A stretch of 11,894 nucleotides of DNA. Source: CAXSBR01 sp964236495. Lineage in GTDB: Bacteria; Actinomycetota; Actinomycetes; Mycobacteriales; Jatrophihabitantaceae. Positions 1 to 6,541 of this stretch are shown piece after piece. A model generated the notes under the pieces. The model had not been told where the DNA came from and made no database searches. It was given only the letters and a program-made list of their open reading frames with translations. The translations under genes and the position numbers were made by a program. The stretch spans positions 1-11,894 of the forward strand of contig CAXSBR010000045.1 of NCBI GenBank assembly GCA_964236495.1. The letters are read 5' to 3'. How positions within the stretch are numbered: position 1 is the stretch's first letter; each line of letters starts with the position of its first letter.

Positions 1-233
1 CCGACATCGCCGCGGCACCGCTCAACCGAAGGCCCGTGAAAGATCCGGGCTAGCTGGGCAAAAGCCGTACGGATGCGGTCGTCAGCTTCCTCTGCGCCGC
101 AGCGCAACTTCCACTCAACAGTTGTGACGATGGCTATTGACCACTCCTTCTGCTGTGCCGCACCATATGGGATGTCCGGCAGGCCAGCTAGTTGAGGCAA
201 ACAAACCGGTCCGGTGTAGAGACGCTTGTTCAA
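1..233 (-). CDS. Possible coding fragment of unknown function, runs off the left edge
   Basis: I do not recognise a family. The minus strand is open without a stop from a TAG at 279-281 down to the window edge (92 codons). The translation looks protein-like, with segments such as KRLYTGPVCLPQLAGL, QQKEWSIAIVTTVEWKL and DDRIRTAFAQLARIF that mix hydrophobic and charged residues. There is no ATG or GTG in this frame. The only plausible initiator is TTG at 231-233, and no Shine-Dalgarno sequence stands before it, so the frame could be a gene fragment or an ORF joined by frameshift to sequence further right. GC at third positions is only moderate, lower than in the central genes. It would be divergent from, and close to, the kinase gene. 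It could still be a chance open frame. Confidence 0.33.
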   Translation of the reverse strand, partial: MNKRLYTGPVCLPQLAGLPDIPYGAAQQKEWSIAIVTTVEWKLRCGAEEADDRIRTAFAQLARIFHGPSVERCRGDV

Positions 234-390
234 GGAGGTCTGAGGCCGGCGATGATGGCGCAGTGACCATGCTGGTGCCTAATGGCGAGCCCGTTGCCAG
301 CTGCTACCGCGCGGTCGAGGAAAGTAAGTTCGCCGATTTGGTCTTCCAGTCCATTGACAAGCCGCGGCTGCGCCCGCGGATCGTGGCCGT

Positions 391-450
391 GGATGGCCGT
401 GGATGGCCGTGGATGGCCGTGGATGGCCGTGGATGGCCGGGGATGGCCGG
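391..450 (+). repeat. 10-bp tandem repeat inside the kinase Walker A region
   Basis: There are four perfect copies of GGATGGCCGT (391-430) followed by two copies of GGATGGCCGG (431-450), after a partial copy TCGTGGCCGT (381-390). The unit is 10 bp, so it reads as a 30-bp, 10-residue cycle without stops in all three frames. Each copy carries an ATG. If only one copy is kept, the DNA reads I-V-A-V-D-G-R-G-A-A-G-K-S-T, a normal kinase N-terminus and Walker A. This makes one copy the likely ancestral state and 1, 4 or 7 copies the in-frame states. Six copies are out of frame. Confidence 0.93.
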
Positions 451-978
451 GGAGCAGCGGGGAAGTCGACGCTGGCTTCCCGGCTGCGGGAAGCGGTGCC
501 AGCTTCAGCGGTTGTGCACACCGACGACTTGGCGTGGTGCGAACCGTACTTTGCTTGGGGCCACTTGCTGCTACGCGTACTTCAGTTGCTGCACAGGGGC
601 GAGTCAGTGGATCTGAGACCGCCCGCATGGGCCGCCAACGGCCGCGTCGGAGCCATCGAGGTGCCGGCGGGCCTTGGACTCGTGGTGGTCGAGGGGGTGG
701 GCGCGAGCCAACGGGAACACGCCCCGTTCATCGACACGACGGTATGGGTGCAATCGGACTTCGCCGAGGCCGAGCGGCGCGGCATCGCCCGCGACATCGA
801 GCAGGGCGTCGACGGGGACCGCGAACGGAGCATCGCGTTCTGGCACGAGTGGATGAACCACGAACTGTCCTTCATCCAACGACAGCAGCCCTGGCAGCGC
901 GCCACAATTGTGGTCGCCGGAACCCCAGTGATACCGCTAAACGCCGGCCAGATTGCAGTCGCCTCAAGCCCGTTGTAG
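403..978 (+). CDS. P-loop nucleoside/uridine kinase-like protein, split by a frame-shifting tandem repeat
   Basis: Likely an ATP-dependent small-molecule kinase of the uridine kinase-like P-loop group, cytoplasmic, substrate unknown. The frame carries a Walker A motif (GDGRGAAGKST, codons about 439-474), then VHTDD as in the substrate-binding segment of these kinases, a Walker-B-like VVVEGVG, and a W-H-E-W-M ... PWQRA C-terminal segment typical of actinobacterial members. It ends at TAG 976-978. In-frame ATGs lie only inside the repeat, at 403 and 433, because a stop (TGA 355-357) closes this frame upstream. The expected N-terminus (FADLVFQSIDKPRLRPRIVAVDGRG) is encoded just upstream in another frame, open from about 263 (GTG) or 269 (ATG). 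The 10-bp repeat at 391-450 separates the two frames. As drawn the gene is off, or gives a protein lacking the first beta strand. An AAGGAGG at 232-238 lies rather far from 263. Confidence 0.72.
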   Translation: MAVDGRGWPWMAGDGRGAAGKSTLASRLREAVPASAVVHTDDLAWCEPYFAWGHLLLRVLQLLHRGESVDLRPPAWAANGRVGAIEVPAGLGLVVVEGVGASQREHAPFIDTTVWVQSDFAEAERRGIARDIEQGVDGDRERSIAFWHEWMNHELSFIQRQQPWQRATIVVAGTPVIPLNAGQIAVASSPL

Positions 979-1186
979 CCACAGCGAGGAAGCCAAGCAG
1001 TTGTGGCTGTAGCGCGCTGCGACCGGTTACCACTCCAGGCGCTGACGAACATCCGGGTGAGCCAGCGACACCTTGAGAGCTGCTTGGTTGCAAACCTTCG
1101 CGAGCAGGCTGCATCGTGTCCGGAAGGGATCGCAATCCGACACCGCCTCTCCGGTTGGAAAAGTTCTATAAGCCGACGCCACGGCC
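979..1186. other. Convergent intergenic region between kinase and DUF402 genes
   Basis: Two genes converge here. I see no convincing gene, RNA or strong hairpin. Short open frames on both strands lack family resemblance. Confidence 0.5.
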
Positions 1187-1726
1187 TTAGAGCTGAGCCG
1201 CTTTCCACCAACCGAGGTAGGAGCCGTCGAACGGCGATTCACAGTTGGCTAGCGCGGCGGCCACACGATGGAACGTTGTCTCGGCGGTCGTCACCGTCTC
1301 GTGGGGGTAACGCCACGCTTGGGCGTGAGCAGTGAACTCGTCGCGGTCCAAAACGGTGACGGGGCCGTCGCCGATTACTTCGACGGCCAGATCGAGGTCA
1401 ACGAACGTGAACACGTCACCGATGCGCTTGTTGGGCGTGCTGACGTCAACGTAAATGCTTTCGGGCTGAGAGACAGCTGGGAACGATGGGACGAAGTACG
1501 CCGACCACGTCTGGCCGACGGGAATTAGCCGTAGACCAGCACTGGCTTCGTACGGTCCCAATCGGGTCTCGGCTATGCAGCCTGGCTGCATCCAAAGCCA
1601 TGTTCCACTGGAGTCCGAACCGAGCTCTACCGATGGAGTCCTTCGGTGGAAACCGCCGTTCCACTTAGTGGACAGCACCGACACCGGCCTCCATGGGGGG
1701 TGGATGCTCACCGGACCCAACAACAC
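1187..1726 (-). CDS. DUF402 (FomD-like) domain protein
   Basis: Probably a metal-dependent nucleotide phosphohydrolase-type protein of the DUF402 family. Characterised members include FomD of fosfomycin biosynthesis and a staphylococcal nucleoside tri-/diphosphatase. The 179-aa product has the family pattern: a STKWNG-type N-terminal strand, then YVDVSTP (D94), FTFVDLDLAVEV (D110, D112) and VTVLDRDEF (D127, D129, E130), the acidic cluster that binds metal in the family. Many relatives have a third Asp in the D-L-D-L-D segment, where this one has Ala114, which may matter. The first possible start is GTG at 1726-1724; an internal GTG nearer VSVLSTKW may be the true start. It converges on the kinase gene with about 208 nt between them. 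No regulatory site is obvious. The family call is fairly secure and the substrate is unknown. Confidence 0.75.
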   Translation of the reverse strand: MLLGPVSIHPPWRPVSVLSTKWNGGFHRRTPSVELGSDSSGTWLWMQPGCIAETRLGPYEASAGLRLIPVGQTWSAYFVPSFPAVSQPESIYVDVSTPNKRIGDVFTFVDLDLAVEVIGDGPVTVLDRDEFTAHAQAWRYPHETVTTAETTFHRVAAALANCESPFDGSYLGWWKAAQL

Positions 1727-2133
1727 CGACCCCCTGCAGAGGCGCGCCCGGCCCGGGGCGTCGCTCCAGTAGCCCCGTGTCGACTCACTGGCGGCAATCC
1801 CCGACTGTCGTACGCCAGCTTCCCATATCGAGTGAGCTGGCTGGGAACCTGACGTCGGAAGTCGATCTGTGATGTAGCTGGTGGCCCGGCTTGGGTTGCT
1901 GTCAGGCTGGTTGCCGGTGACGGCGGGTGGCTCGGGGAAATGATCTGGCCGCGTGACGTGTGCCTTGAAAACGACGTGTCCTCGCGGTCGTCGGCGCCGG
2001 CCTGGCCTACCGGGTGTGGCCTGATTAGGAGCATGTCCGCGGGTTGCGCGTGACCGGTCACGGGTGTGCCTTCCGGTGACCTCTTCCCAGGCCGGCGTCG
2101 ACCTGACCGCGCCATCACTATGAGGAGCGATCC
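1727..2133. other. Non-coding region upstream of the IS110 transposase
   Basis: About 400 nt with no believable gene. A long open frame on the minus strand here is only the shadow of the transposase. The right part should belong to the left end of the IS110 element. It contains a perfect 12-bp palindrome GTGACCGGTCAC at 2050-2061 and a further GTGACC at 2076-2081, which allow alternative pairing with the GGTCAC at 2056-2061. A good ribosome site, AGGAG (2123-2127), stands 6 nt before the transposase ATG at 2134. Confidence 0.55.
1860..2133 (+). ncRNA. Candidate left-end bridge RNA region of the IS110 element
   Basis: Members of the IS110 group are known to express a structured guide (bridge) RNA from the non-coding left end upstream of the transposase, with loops that pair to target and donor DNA. 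This stretch is GC-rich, gene-free and in the right place, and it contains the self-complementary GTGACC/GGTCAC elements at 2050-2081. The element's exact left boundary is not visible because IS110 elements lack clear terminal inverted repeats, so start and end are approximate. In the IS1111 subgroup the RNA lies on the other side of the gene. This is a placement argument, not a structure that I could fold. Confidence 0.25.
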
Positions 2134-3302
2134 ATGTCCATGCTCGCAGACCAGGTCGATGCCGTCATCGGTGTTGACACCCATCACGACACCCACCACG
2201 ACACCCACACCGCCAGCGTCGTCACCCCGCTCGGTGCGGAGCTGGCTCACCTGCAGGTGGCCGCGGATGCGGCCGGCTACCAAGCGCTGCTCAAGTTCGC
2301 TCGGGCGAACACTCCGGGCCCTCGAATGGTGTGGGCGCTGGAGGGCACCCGCTCTCACGGCGTCGGGCTGAGTCGCGCCTTGCAAGGCTGTGGTGAGCGG
2401 GTTGTCGAGGTTGACCGACCGAAACGGCCGGTGCGTAAACGCGGTAAAAGCGACCCGATCGACGCCGCCCGAGCCGCCCGTGACGCTCTCACTCAGGAGC
2501 AGCTGGCTCAGCCGCGTGCGGACGGGGTCCGCGAGGAGCTTCGGGTGCTTCTGGTGGCCCGAGATCACCACGCCGGTATGCGGACTTCCACGGTGAATGC
2601 GTTCAAGGCGTTCGTGCTGACCGCCCTGGAACCGCTGCGCGCGCAGTTCCGGGGCCTGAGCACCGCCGCCCAACTGAACCTCGCCGTTGAGCTTGGTGGG
2701 GCTGGTTGTCCCGTCGTCGGTGACGTCCTGACCAACACCTTGGCGCAGCTGGACGGGATGGTCGACCTGCTCGACGGCCACCTCGCCGCGAACAGGATCC
2801 AGCTCAAGGCCCTGGTGTCAGCGTGGATGCCGGAGCTATTCGCCGAGCTCGGGTCGGGCCCGTCGCCGCGGCGCAGCTGCTGGTGTCCTGGTCTCACCCC
2901 GGGCGCTGCCGGTCCGCCGCGGCGTTCGCCATGCTCGCCGGTACCGCACCGTTGCCGGCGTCCTCCGGGCGGGTTACCCGCCACCGGCTCAACCGCGGCG
3001 GGGACCGTCAGCTCAACCGGGTCCTGCACGTCGTCGCGATCCACCGGGTCCGCCACGACCCGCGCAGCCGCGACTACGCCGACCGCCGCAAAGCAGCTGG
3101 CCGCACCGACCGCGAGACCCGCCGCTGCCTGAAGAACTACCTCGCCCGCCACCTCTGGCGCGTCATGAAACACCACCAGCCTGCAGCGGCCCGCCAAACC
3201 CAGCGACCCAGCCCGCTGTTGCCGCCTGAACGACGTCATCACCGTCCCAAAACACCTCGAAACTTGACAACGACCTATAGGAGCGTCGTTCTCTTTACGT
3301 AA
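2134..3302 (+). pseudogene. IS110-family transposase (DEDD recombinase), frameshifted
   Basis: This is the recombinase of an IS110-family element. The N-terminal half, from ATG 2134, has the RuvC-like DEDD residues: D15 (VIGVDTHHD), E70 (WALEGTRSHG), D107 and D110 (KSDPIDAARAARD). The C-terminal half carries the transposase-20 domain, with GPVAAAQLLVSWSHP, AFAMLAGTAPLPASSGR (the catalytic Ser is expected here) and HRLNRGGDRQLNR. The halves are in different frames. The reading AELG must jump by -1 at the GGG of 2851-2853 to continue as VGPVAAAQ, as if one G of an ancestral GGGG was lost. Unshifted, translation ends near 3132 in a low-complexity tail without the catalytic serine. There is no A-rich slippery heptamer, and the IS110 family is not noted for programmed frameshifting, so inactivation or a sequencing error is more likely. 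The C-terminal frame ends at TAA 3300-3302. Confidence 0.88.
2177..2212 (+). repeat. Short in-frame tandem repeat at the first catalytic Asp of the IS110 transposase
   Basis: The DNA repeats CACGACACCCAC-like units, giving D-T-H-H-D-T-H-H-D-T-H-T after V14. Relatives usually have a shorter D-T-H-x-D-T-H-T, so one 12-bp unit appears to have been duplicated in frame. The first Asp of the DEDD set is retained. Confidence 0.6.
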
Positions 3303-3763
3303 AGCCGATCCCGACGACACGCCGACCGTCGAGCGTCCGTAACTCGTGTCAGAAACGCGGCCTGTAGGTGCGCTTGTGTCGGTGAGTTCCTTTACAGTTC
3401 GCCCTTGACGAACAAGCTCGGCCTTATATTCGCACCGATCTCAGGCTTCACCGCCTCCACGACGTACACCAGCTGGCCTGTGTCGGCTAGGGCCGCCCCG
3501 CCGTGACGAAGCTAGGGCCTCCCGCACGCGAGGCAACCGGGGCAACACTCGAACCTGCCGCTGCCGAGCTGCTCGAAGATGCCGTTGGGAGGAGTGGCCC
3601 GAAGTGCCTGCGCGCAAGCAGTGAGAGCCACCGAGGCGGCGATGGTGATGGCGGTGAGCCGGGAGAGCGCATGACGTCCCCTTGGATCAACAGCAACCGG
3701 TCGTGTCCGGGAGCAAAGGGGTGCTCGGCGTGACACCAAATAGCGGTCCGCGGCGTTAGGGCG
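3303..3763. other. Intergenic region between IS110 remnant and GGDEF-EAL gene
   Basis: About 460 nt that should include the right end of the IS110 element, whose edge I cannot place. I see no terminator with a T-run and no RNA gene. The only coding hint is the doubtful lipoprotein-like frame at 3512-3672 (minus), described separately. A TTGACG/TATTCG pair at 3405-3432 is a poor promoter match and points at no gene. Confidence 0.45.
3512..3672 (-). pseudogene. Possible remnant of a small lipoprotein gene
   Basis: One minus-strand frame reads L-S-R-L-T-A-I-T-I-A-A-S-V-A-L-T-A-C-A-Q, which looks like a lipoprotein signal peptide with a lipobox (L-T-A-C), followed by about 30 residues and a stop at 3512. 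The only well-placed start, ATG at 3672-3670 with AAGGGGA upstream, is in a neighbouring frame. A functional gene would therefore need a frameshift between the start and the signal sequence. No family is recognised for the rest. It lies just downstream of the GGDEF-EAL gene on the same strand. It could easily be a chance open frame in GC-rich DNA. Confidence 0.22.
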
Positions 3764-6538
3764 TCAGGCGAGCCGGTCCAGACGCAGCGCGTTCGCGGCG
3801 GGCGTGTGCGGTGCACCGTCGTTGGGGACGAGGTGGATGTGCGGCTCGCTGGCGAGGTCACTGTCGTCGGCGGCCGAGGCGCAGCCGGCGACGAGCTGGA
3901 GAGGCTGCGTGAAGTCCTTGGATCGTTGGGCGAGCCAGCTCTGGAGACCGGAAGCGGTGAGCGGACGGCTTATGTGGTAGCCCTGGCCTACTTCGCATCC
4001 CAGCTCGTGCAACTCGTCGAGGGTGTCGGCGTCTTCGATGCCTTCGGCGACAACTCTGAGTCCGAGGTTCCTGCCGAGGCCCGCGATGCTGCGGATGAGC
4101 GCGCGACTGTTGGCCTGCTCGTGTGTGTTCAGGCCCATGACGAAGGACCGATCGATCTTGATCTCGTTGACCGGCAGCCGTTGCAGGTAGGCCAGGCTGG
4201 AGTAGCCGGTGCCGAAGTCGTCGAGTGACAGTGAGACGCCGAGTTGTTGGAGCTTTTCTAGGACGGGCAGGGTCTGGGCCGGATCACCCATGACGCTGCT
4301 TTCGGTGATTTCCAGGATCAGCGAGCGGGCGGGCGCGCCTGTCTCGTCCAGTGCGTGAGCGACCCGAGCGGGCAACGCGGGGTCGCTGAGTTCCCGGGCG
4401 GACAGGTTCACCGCGACAGTGATGCCGTAGCCCGGGAACCAGCTGCGGGATTCGGACAGGGCTGCGGTCAGGACGTAGGGGGTGAGCGCGGGGATCAAAC
4501 CGGCGGACTCGGCCACCGGGATGAACTGGTCGGGCGCGATGATCCCCAGCGTGGGGTGACACCAGCGGACCAGTGCCTCGACGCTGACGACGGCGCCGGT
4601 CTGCAGATCGATCTTGGGTTGGTAGTGCAACACGAACTGTTCGGGATGCTTGGCCAGGGATGCGCGCAAGTCGGCCAGCAGGGCGAGGCGTTCCACCCGG
4701 CCGCGGTCCATGTCCGGGTGGAAGACGGCCACCCGGACGTTGCCCGTCTTCGCGTGATACATCGCCGTGTCGGCGTGGCGCAGCAGGTCGGTCTGCCGTG
4801 ACCCGGCGGTGGTCACAGCGACGCCGATGCTGGCTTCCGGGGTGAGCATCGCCTCATCGAACAACACCGGCTTCGCCAGCTCGGCACCTAGGCGTTCGGC
4901 GAGCACGCCGACGTCTTCGGTGTCCGCGGACAGCTCCGGGACGAGGATGGCGAACTCGTCTCCGCCGAGGCGGGCGACAGTGGCCGACGCGGGCAGGGCT
5001 GTCCGCAGACGGTCGGCGACAACAACGAGCAGTCGGTCCCCGACATCGTGGCCTAACGCGTCGTTGACTTCCTTGAATCTGTCTAGGTCCAGCAGCAGCA
5101 CCGCGGCTTGGGGCGCCGGCTGGTGCAGCACTGCGCCAATGCGTTGGTAAAGGTGGGAGCGGTTGGCCAGGCCGGTCAGTGAATCGTGCGTCGCGTCGTA
5201 GCCCAGCTTCTCTAGCAGCCGGGTGCTGCGCACGGCCACGGCGAGATGTCCGGCCAAAGTTTCCAGCAGCGTCAGATCGTCCGGACCGAACGTCGCGGTC
5301 TCACCGAGGCGATCGACAACGGTCAGGGTGCCGCGCAAACCACTGGACTCGGGCAGCGTCACCAACATGGCGTCGCGCCGACCGTGCTGGTCGAGCCACC
5401 GCTGCAAGCCCGGATCCTTTGTGGAACGGGTCGCGAGGATGGGTGCTCGCCCGCGAGGTGCGCCGGGCAGGCCGGCATCGGTGGGGTCGGTGTCACGTTG
5501 GGTAACGCTGAGCTGGTCGTTTTCGTCCACAACAAGGACCAGCGCGGGCCGCGCCCGCTCGGCCACCGGCGAGCCGCTTACCGGTTGGTTCACCGCTGTC
5601 TGGTGATCAGCCCGTGCACTGTCGGCCGGTGCGTGGTCGGCCGGTGCGTGGTCTGCCGGGATGTGGTCTGGTGTTGCATGGTCGCCCGGAGCGTGGTCAT
5701 CGACGAGCAGCAGCTCGACGCGGGCCGCGTGCAGGAGTTGGCGGATCTGTGCCAGCAGCTGCGTTGCCAGGGCATCGACGGTCTCGGCACCCACGCCGCC
5801 GGTGACCAGTTCGTGTACCAGCGCGAGCGACTGGTGACGCCGTCTGGTGGAGGCGTGTTCGCGATAGGCGAGGATGCCGACCGAGGCCAGGATCACCGCA
5901 AGCCCCACCCCGAACGGACCCTCGCGGACCAGGATGAGTGAGGCGAACGCGAAGGTGCTGGCCACCACGCTGAGCACGATGGCCGGCGTCAGCACTTCCA
6001 CCACGTCGGTGCGGGTGAGTGGGCCGTTGTGCAGCCGGATCAGGACCAGCACGAGCAGCGACATCAGCTGATCGACGCCGGCGAGAACCGTCAGGACGCC
6101 CACACCGGTCCAGCTCGTGAGATGACCACCGAACCCGAGCGTCCTGTGGAGCAGTGTGGTGTCCAACGCCGCTTCGAAGGCGTAGGCGCTGGCGTTGTAA
6201 ATCATCTTGTCGGTGGGGGTTTTCTGTCGTGCGAAGGCGATTACCGACGCCAGCACCCGCGTTACGACCAGGGCGAGGGGCGCCAGCAGCAGAACTCCGA
6301 GTAGCAGCGGGACGCCGGCGAGTGTCGCCGCGTGTGTCTGGCGTCGGAACTCCACGCTGAGTAGGAACTGTTCGGCGAACAGGAACAGCAGCGCGATGAC
6401 GGCGATCAACGTCGCCATCGGCATCTGCGCGGTTATCAACGGCCGCCCGGGCGCCCTGGCTGTGAGAACCGCAGCTAGCGCGGCCAGGCTGCCGCTGAGC
6501 AGCATCGTCCACTGCGCAGCCGACGGCTGCCGAGACAC
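3764..6538 (-). CDS. Membrane GGDEF-EAL cyclic-di-GMP enzyme with GAF-like region
   Basis: A 924-aa inner-membrane signalling protein able in principle to make and degrade cyclic-di-GMP. Residues about 12-225 hold roughly six hydrophobic segments. Residues 235-445 look like a GAF sensor domain interrupted by a His/Asp-rich pentad repeat (281-315). The GGDEF domain (about 450-605) has DLDRFKEVND and an intact GGDEF at 525-529. The inhibitory RxxD site is absent: the equivalent positions are P516 and A519. The EAL domain (about 615-870) keeps E654 of EAL, N711, E743, D773-D774 (DDFGTGYSS), K794, E832 and Q852, so phosphodiesterase activity is expected. The start is GTG 6538-6536, only 3 nt after the TAG of the protease gene, with no strong ribosome site of its own, so translational coupling is likely. 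The last about 50 residues are unstructured in appearance. Confidence 0.95.
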   Translation of the reverse strand: MSRQPSAAQWTMLLSGSLAALAAVLTARAPGRPLITAQMPMATLIAVIALLFLFAEQFLLSVEFRRQTHAATLAGVPLLLGVLLLAPLALVVTRVLASVIAFARQKTPTDKMIYNASAYAFEAALDTTLLHRTLGFGGHLTSWTGVGVLTVLAGVDQLMSLLVLVLIRLHNGPLTRTDVVEVLTPAIVLSVVASTFAFASLILVREGPFGVGLAVILASVGILAYREHASTRRRHQSLALVHELVTGGVGAETVDALATQLLAQIRQLLHAARVELLLVDDHAPGDHATPDHIPADHAPADHAPADSARADHQTAVNQPVSGSPVAERARPALVLVVDENDQLSVTQRDTDPTDAGLPGAPRGRAPILATRSTKDPGLQRWLDQHGRRDAMLVTLPESSGLRGTLTVVDRLGETATFGPDDLTLLETLAGHLAVAVRSTRLLEKLGYDATHDSLTGLANRSHLYQRIGAVLHQPAPQAAVLLLDLDRFKEVNDALGHDVGDRLLVVVADRLRTALPASATVARLGGDEFAILVPELSADTEDVGVLAERLGAELAKPVLFDEAMLTPEASIGVAVTTAGSRQTDLLRHADTAMYHAKTGNVRVAVFHPDMDRGRVERLALLADLRASLAKHPEQFVLHYQPKIDLQTGAVVSVEALVRWCHPTLGIIAPDQFIPVAESAGLIPALTPYVLTAALSESRSWFPGYGITVAVNLSARELSDPALPARVAHALDETGAPARSLILEITESSVMGDPAQTLPVLEKLQQLGVSLSLDDFGTGYSSLAYLQRLPVNEIKIDRSFVMGLNTHEQANSRALIRSIAGLGRNLGLRVVAEGIEDADTLDELHELGCEVGQGYHISRPLTASGLQSWLAQRSKDFTQPLQLVAGCASAADDSDLASEPHIHLVPNDGAPHTPAANALRLDRLA
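5594..5698 (-). repeat. 15-bp / pentapeptide DHxxA repeat inside the GAF-like region
   Basis: Residues 281-315 of the GGDEF-EAL protein form seven consecutive pentads: DHAPG, DHATP, DHIPA, DHAPA, DHAPA, DSARA, DHQTA. The DNA unit is 15 bp (GTCGGCCGGTGCGTG on the plus strand) and keeps the frame. Six of the seven begin Asp-His, so the stretch could bind a divalent metal or act as a spacer. It appears inserted between the first helix/strand (RVELLLVDD) and the following strand (RPALVLVVDEN) of the GAF-like fold. Confidence 0.85.
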
Positions 6539-6541
6539 GGG

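Noticed and set aside
1708..2781. Long open frame on the minus strand (357 codons)
   Set aside because: It lies opposite the IS110 transposase and its left end, has Arg/Gly-rich composition without motifs, and is explained as an antisense shadow in GC-rich DNA.
2848..2856. Programmed -1 frameshift in the IS110 transposase
   Set aside because: There is no A-rich slippery heptamer and IS110 elements are not known for it; a one-base loss is simpler.
3264..3281. TTGACA ... TATAGG promoter at the end of the IS110 gene
   Set aside because: The spacing is only 6 nt, too short for a sigma-70-type promoter, and no gene starts downstream.
3405..3432. TTGACG ... TATTCG promoter in the intergenic region
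   Set aside because: The -10 match is poor and no supported plus-strand gene follows.
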